Below the pieces are notes generated by a model. That model worked only from the letters and a program-made list of their open reading frames with translations. It was not told the origin of the DNA and ran no database searches. From JAILLW01 sp045640905 (GTDB taxonomy: Bacteria > Bacillota > Clostridia > Lachnospirales > Lachnospiraceae), in contig JAZUFW010000081.1 of NCBI GenBank assembly GCA_045640905.1, positions 1 to 64,000 of the forward strand: a stretch of 64,000 nucleotides of DNA, in the 5' to 3' direction. A program made the translations under genes and the position numbers. Below are positions 60,399 to 64,000 of the stretch, piece by piece. Numbering within the stretch: position 1 is the stretch's first letter; every line of letters begins with the position of its first letter.

Positions 60399-61481
60399 AT
60401 GAAAACTTATTTGGTAACCGGCGGAGCCGGATTTATCGGTTCAAACTTCATTCATTACATGTTCAAAAAGTACGGTGATGCCATCAGAATCATTAACGTT
60501 GATGTGCTTACTTATGCCGGAAATTTGGAAAACCTTAAGGACATTGAGAACAGACCGAATTACACTTTTGTAAAGGCTGATATCACCGACAAAGAGGCTA
60601 TTACAAAGATTTTTGAGCAAAACGACATAGACTATGTGGTTCATTTTGCCGCAGAATCACACGTTGACCGTTCTATCAAAAATCCCGAAGTATTCGTTTC
60701 AACCAATGTTTTGGGAACCGCTGTAATGCTTAATGCGGCTAAAGCAGCATGGATTAAAGAAGACGGAACTTTCAAAGAAGGAAAGAAATTCCTGCATGTA
60801 TCAACCGATGAAGTATACGGTTCGCTGGATGACGATCCCAATGCATATTTCTATGAGACCACACCTTATGCTCCGCACAGCCCGTATTCGGCTTCAAAGG
60901 CTTCTTCGGACATGTTGGTTAAATCGTACATGGATACATATAAGTTCCCGGCTAACATTACGAACTGTTCAAACAACTACGGACCGTTCCAGTTCCCCGA
61001 GAAACTTATTCCGCTTATTATTAATAATGCTTTGTCAGGAAAGAAACTGCCTGTATACGGCGACGGAAAGAATGTAAGAGACTGGCTCTACGTTGAAGAT
61101 CATGCCAAAGCAATTGATATGGTTATCGAAAAGGGCAGACTTTTTGAAACCTATAACGTAGGCGGACACAATGAAAAACAGAATATTGAGATAATCAATA
61201 TTATTCTTGATACATTGAACGAAATGCTTTCCGATGATGATCCCAGAAAGAAACTGGTATCGAAGGATTTGATTACTTATGTCGAAGACAGAAAGGGACA
61301 TGACAGACGATATGTCATTGCGCCTGACAAGATTAAATCCGAAATCGGATGGGAACCCGAGACCATGTTTAAGGACGGCATTAAGCTGACCATTAAGTGG
61401 TTCTTTGAGCACGAAGAGTGGATGAAGAATGTAACGAGCGGAGATTATCAGAAATACTACGATTCGATGTATTCTGTATAA
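60399..61481 (+). CDS. rfbB: dTDP-glucose 4,6-dehydratase
   Basis: 360 residues from ATG 60399 with AAAGGA upstream. NAD-binding TGGAGFIGS near the start, catalytic YSASKAS (YxxxK), and LHVSTDEVYG with the D/E pair that acts in dehydration. Converts dTDP-glucose to dTDP-4-keto-6-deoxyglucose, the second step toward dTDP-L-rhamnose. First of a three-gene block in the order B-A-C. Confidence 0.96.
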   Translation: MKTYLVTGGAGFIGSNFIHYMFKKYGDAIRIINVDVLTYAGNLENLKDIENRPNYTFVKADITDKEAITKIFEQNDIDYVVHFAAESHVDRSIKNPEVFVSTNVLGTAVMLNAAKAAWIKEDGTFKEGKKFLHVSTDEVYGSLDDDPNAYFYETTPYAPHSPYSASKASSDMLVKSYMDTYKFPANITNCSNNYGPFQFPEKLIPLIINNALSGKKLPVYGDGKNVRDWLYVEDHAKAIDMVIEKGRLFETYNVGGHNEKQNIEIINIILDTLNEMLSDDDPRKKLVSKDLITYVEDRKGHDRRYVIAPDKIKSEIGWEPETMFKDGIKLTIKWFFEHEEWMKNVTSGDYQKYYDSMYSV

Positions 61482-61522
61482 ATGATGAATGAACATGCTT
61501 ATACGAGCGTGGGAGGATGACA

Positions 61523-62392
61523 ATGAAAGGTATAATTTTAGCCGGAGGTTCGGGAACCAGACTTTATCCCCTGACCAAAGCCATTAGTAAACAGATAATG
61601 CCTGTGTATGACAAGCCGATGATTTATTATCCGCTGTCAACATTGATGCTCGCAGGAATACGTGAGGTGCTGATTATTTCCACACCGCGTGATTTGCCTG
61701 TATTTAAGGAACTGTTCGGAACCGGGGAAAGCCTGGGAATGCAGTTTAGCTATGCCGTACAGGAGACTCCCAGAGGATTGGCTGATGCGTTTATCATAGG
61801 AGACAAGTTCATCGGTGATGACAATGTAGCCTTGGTGTTGGGTGATAACATTTTCTACGGACAGAGCTTTTCAAAATTGCTTCGTGAAGTAGCTAAAAGA
61901 GAAAGCGGAGCTACAATATTCGGATATTATGTCAGAGACCCTCGTGAATACGGCGTAGTTGAGTTTGACGCCAACGGAATGGCCGTATCAATCGAAGAAA
62001 AGCCTCAGAATCCAAAGAGCAATTATGCCGTTCCCGGCTTGTATTTCTATGACAATGATGTTGTGGAGATAGCAAAGAACGTTAAGCCCTCCGACCGCGG
62101 AGAAATCGAGATTACCAGTATCAACAACGAATATTTGAACAGAGGAACATTGCATGTTGAGACCTTGGGACGAGGATTTGCATGGCTTGATACCGGAAAT
62201 CATGATTCCCTTCTCGATGCGGCCGATTTTGTGGCAGCGTTCCAGAAAAGACAGGGACTTTATATTTCATGTATCGAAGAAATAGCATATAAACAAGGAT
62301 TTATCAGCAAGGAGCAGCTTCTTACTTTAGCGCAGCCGTTAATGAAGACGGATTACGGAAAGTATTTGACCGAAGTTGCGGAAGGGTTGTAA
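61523..62392 (+). CDS. rfbA: Glucose-1-phosphate thymidylyltransferase
   Basis: 289 residues from ATG 61523, with GGGAGG seven bases upstream (an ATG at 61517 is too close to that site). LAGGSGTRLYPLT is the nucleotidyltransferase signature, followed by SKQIMPVYDKPMIYYP. Makes dTDP-glucose from glucose-1-phosphate and dTTP, the first step of the pathway. Confidence 0.96.
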   Translation: MKGIILAGGSGTRLYPLTKAISKQIMPVYDKPMIYYPLSTLMLAGIREVLIISTPRDLPVFKELFGTGESLGMQFSYAVQETPRGLADAFIIGDKFIGDDNVALVLGDNIFYGQSFSKLLREVAKRESGATIFGYYVRDPREYGVVEFDANGMAVSIEEKPQNPKSNYAVPGLYFYDNDVVEIAKNVKPSDRGEIEITSINNEYLNRGTLHVETLGRGFAWLDTGNHDSLLDAADFVAAFQKRQGLYISCIEEIAYKQGFISKEQLLTLAQPLMKTDYGKYLTEVAEGL

Positions 62393-62394
62393 AA

Positions 62395-62961
62395 ATGGGA
62401 CAGATTAGTGTAGAAACTTGTGAAATCGAAGGATTAAAAATAATACATCCGGAAGTCAGGGAAGATGCACGCGGATATTTCATGGAAACATATCAGCAAC
62501 AACAGTTTTTTGACGCCGGAATGGAAGTCGTGTTCGTTCAGGACAACCAGTCGGCATCCTGCAAGAACGTTCTTCGCGGATTGCATTTTCAGATTAATTA
62601 TCCGCAGGACAAACTGGTTCGTGCAATTAAGGGAACGGTTTTTGATGTAGCCGTTGATTTACGCCCCGGCTCAAAGACATTCGGAAAGTGGCACGGAGAG
62701 GTCCTGTCCGAAGAAAACAAAGTTCAATTCTTTGTTCCGAAGGGATTTGCCCATGGCTTTTATGTAATGAGTGATTACGCAGAATTCGTATATAAAGTTA
62801 CCGACTTTTATCATCCCGATGATGAAGGCGGAATAGCATTTGACGATCCGGATATCGGAGTTAAATGGCCTTTCGAGGACAAATCAAAGTTGATTTTATC
62901 CGAGAGAGATACTAAATGGAATTCGTTTAAAGATTATTGTAAGGAACACGGTATTAAATAG
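62395..62961 (+). CDS. rfbC: dTDP-4-dehydrorhamnose 3,5-epimerase
   Basis: 188 residues, RmlC cupin fold: RGYFMETYQ, NQSASCKNVLRGLHFQ (with catalytic His), and FFVPKGFAHGFYVMSD. Third enzyme of dTDP-rhamnose synthesis. Starts 2 bases after rfbA. The reductase RfbD is not in the window and may lie to the right or elsewhere. Confidence 0.95.
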   Translation: MGQISVETCEIEGLKIIHPEVREDARGYFMETYQQQQFFDAGMEVVFVQDNQSASCKNVLRGLHFQINYPQDKLVRAIKGTVFDVAVDLRPGSKTFGKWHGEVLSEENKVQFFVPKGFAHGFYVMSDYAEFVYKVTDFYHPDDEGGIAFDDPDIGVKWPFEDKSKLILSERDTKWNSFKDYCKEHGIK

Positions 62962-62967
62962 TATTTC

Positions 62968-63990
62968 ATGACAAACGGCAAGGAAACAATTAAAAGAAAG
63001 ATTTTGACAAAGCCCGTTGCAATCACTTTGTTTTACACAGTGTGTGCAGTGGTTGCTTTGATTATAGTTTTTCATAATAATCCTCTGGCACCGGACCCCG
63101 ATACCGAACGATTAAAGAAAATATGCGCATGCCTTTTACTTACTTTGGCGTGCGTTATTTTTGGTATTTTTTATGACAGGATTTTCATTATCCCCAAGGA
63201 ATTGTGGCAGTCCAGAGAATTAATATGGAAGCTCTCCAGAAATGATTTTAAGAAAAGATATGCAGGTTCGTATCTGGGATTTGTATGGGCACTCGTACAG
63301 CCGGTTATTACGGTATTGATGTACTGGGTGGTTTTTGATGTGGTGTTCAATACCAGATCGCAGATGATAGCGTCCGGAGTTGAGGTCCCGTATGTTCTGT
63401 ATTTAACGGCAGGACTGGTTCCCTGGTTCTATTTTTCGGAGGCTTTGACCAACGGTACGAATGCATTGCTTGAATACAGCTATTTGGTTAAGAAGGTTGT
63501 TTTCAAGATAAGTATTTTACCGATTATAAAGCTGATTGCAGCGACGTTTATTCACATTTTCTTCGTGGGCGTTTTGTTGGTAGTGGCCATGTGTTACGGC
63601 TATTTTCCCACGATATATACGATACAGATTATATACTACAGTTTTTGCACGTTCGTGCTGGTTCTGGCCATGAGCTATTGCAGCTGCGCTATAGTGGTAT
63701 TCTTCAGAGACTTGGGACAGATAATAAACATTCTGTTGCAGGTCGGAATGTGGGCGACACCGATTCTGTGGGATATTAATATGATTCACGATGAAAGGAT
63801 TATTTCGCTGTTTAAGCTGAATCCTCTGGTATATATCGTGAACGGCTTCAGAAGCTCCATATACGGACAGGAATGGTTCTTTACCCATTTCTACAGTTCG
63901 ACATATTTTTGGATTTTCACGGTAACACTGTTTTGCATAGGCAGTTTGATATTTAAGAGATTAAAAGTACATTTTGCTGATGTGCTGTAG
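62968..63990 (+). CDS. Polysaccharide ABC-2 export permease (Wzm/TagG-like)
   Basis: 340 residues. A first hydrophobic segment (about 16-35) and a second near 50 precede the ABC-2 core: RNDFKKRYAGSYLGFVWALVQP, LYLTAGLVPWFYFSEAL and a late NPLVYIVNGFRSS. It pumps lipid-linked glycan chains outward with an ATPase (not in the window). It follows the rfb genes by 6 bases and is complete. It suggests the rhamnose-containing chain made here is exported as an assembled polymer. Confidence 0.9.
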   Translation: MTNGKETIKRKILTKPVAITLFYTVCAVVALIIVFHNNPLAPDPDTERLKKICACLLLTLACVIFGIFYDRIFIIPKELWQSRELIWKLSRNDFKKRYAGSYLGFVWALVQPVITVLMYWVVFDVVFNTRSQMIASGVEVPYVLYLTAGLVPWFYFSEALTNGTNALLEYSYLVKKVVFKISILPIIKLIAATFIHIFFVGVLLVVAMCYGYFPTIYTIQIIYYSFCTFVLVLAMSYCSCAIVVFFRDLGQIINILLQVGMWATPILWDINMIHDERIISLFKLNPLVYIVNGFRSSIYGQEWFFTHFYSSTYFWIFTVTLFCIGSLIFKRLKVHFADVL

Positions 63991-64000
63991 TTTTGGACGG

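Noticed and set aside
1..64000. CRISPR array, rRNA, tRNA or intact insertion sequence
   Set aside because: None seen: no evenly spaced repeats, no rRNA-like blocks, no transposase beyond the Rpn-type fragment.

Overview
The window looks like a chromosomal segment of a motile, anaerobic Clostridia bacterium, most likely Lachnospiraceae (Butyrivibrio/Lachnospira-like). The reasons are its moderate-to-low GC, strong AGGAGG-type ribosome binding sites, TTG/GTG starts, short Rho-independent terminators, and its gene families: C_GCAxxG_C_C protein, DUF4003, DUF4430 lipoprotein under a cobalamin riboswitch, QueT, BioY, PepO-like M13 peptidase and DUF6077. This is inferred from family content; no rRNA or other taxonomic marker lies in the window, and I saw no rRNA, tRNA, CRISPR array or intact transposase.

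Left edge (1-3.2 kb): a cobalamin riboswitch with terminator controls, on the minus strand, a DUF4430 lipoprotein and probably an ECF S-component; a divergent hybrid histidine kinase follows. From 3.2 to 14 kb is an accessory stretch with many small, unknown and decaying genes: a WYL-regulator tail, a CAT-like acetyltransferase, a stand-alone Rpn C-terminus, a NUDIX remnant, then a co-directional run of nucleic-acid-linked genes (YgjP-type metallopeptidase, AlkZ-related protein, HNH nuclease, SAM methyltransferase, nuclease-helicase fusion of the DUF2075/schlafen-like type, MazG-like pyrophosphohydrolase), a ladder of tiny ORFs, bioY, and a truncated M13 peptidase pseudogene.

From 14 to 31 kb are mostly single genes: secreted LysM protein, PilZ protein, lipoproteins, a C1-family surface protease broken by two homopolymer frameshifts, PAP2 phosphatase, RlmI-like rRNA methyltransferase, an esterase, two MATE exporters, DUF4003, trpS, a HAD phosphatase and queT. 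From 31 to 39 kb come an FkbH-like protein and a signalling operon of two tandem membrane EAL proteins plus a chemotaxis receptor. From 39 to 44.5 kb is a carbohydrate-uptake locus (two permeases, a very T/A-rich-linker binding lipoprotein, and a secreted DUF5722 glycosidase-like protein).

From 44.5 to 48.6 kb on the minus strand is a secondary DnaK / membrane-anchored J-protein / zinc-ribbon membrane protein cluster without GrpE or HrcA. From 48.7 kb to the end is a long plus-strand cell-envelope locus: PLP decarboxylase, VanW, AsnB-type amidotransferase, a split DUF6077 membrane protein, MBOAT acyltransferase with its SGNH partner, an ArnEF-like small exporter pair, a membrane-anchored GH25 muramidase, rfbB-rfbA-rfbC for dTDP-rhamnose precursors, and a polysaccharide ABC-export permease. 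Together these suggest assembly, acyl decoration and export of a rhamnose-containing surface glycan.

The best candidates for something new are the nuclease-helicase/MazG pair in the accessory island, the specialised DnaK-J-zinc-ribbon cluster, and the homopolymer-disrupted surface protease.
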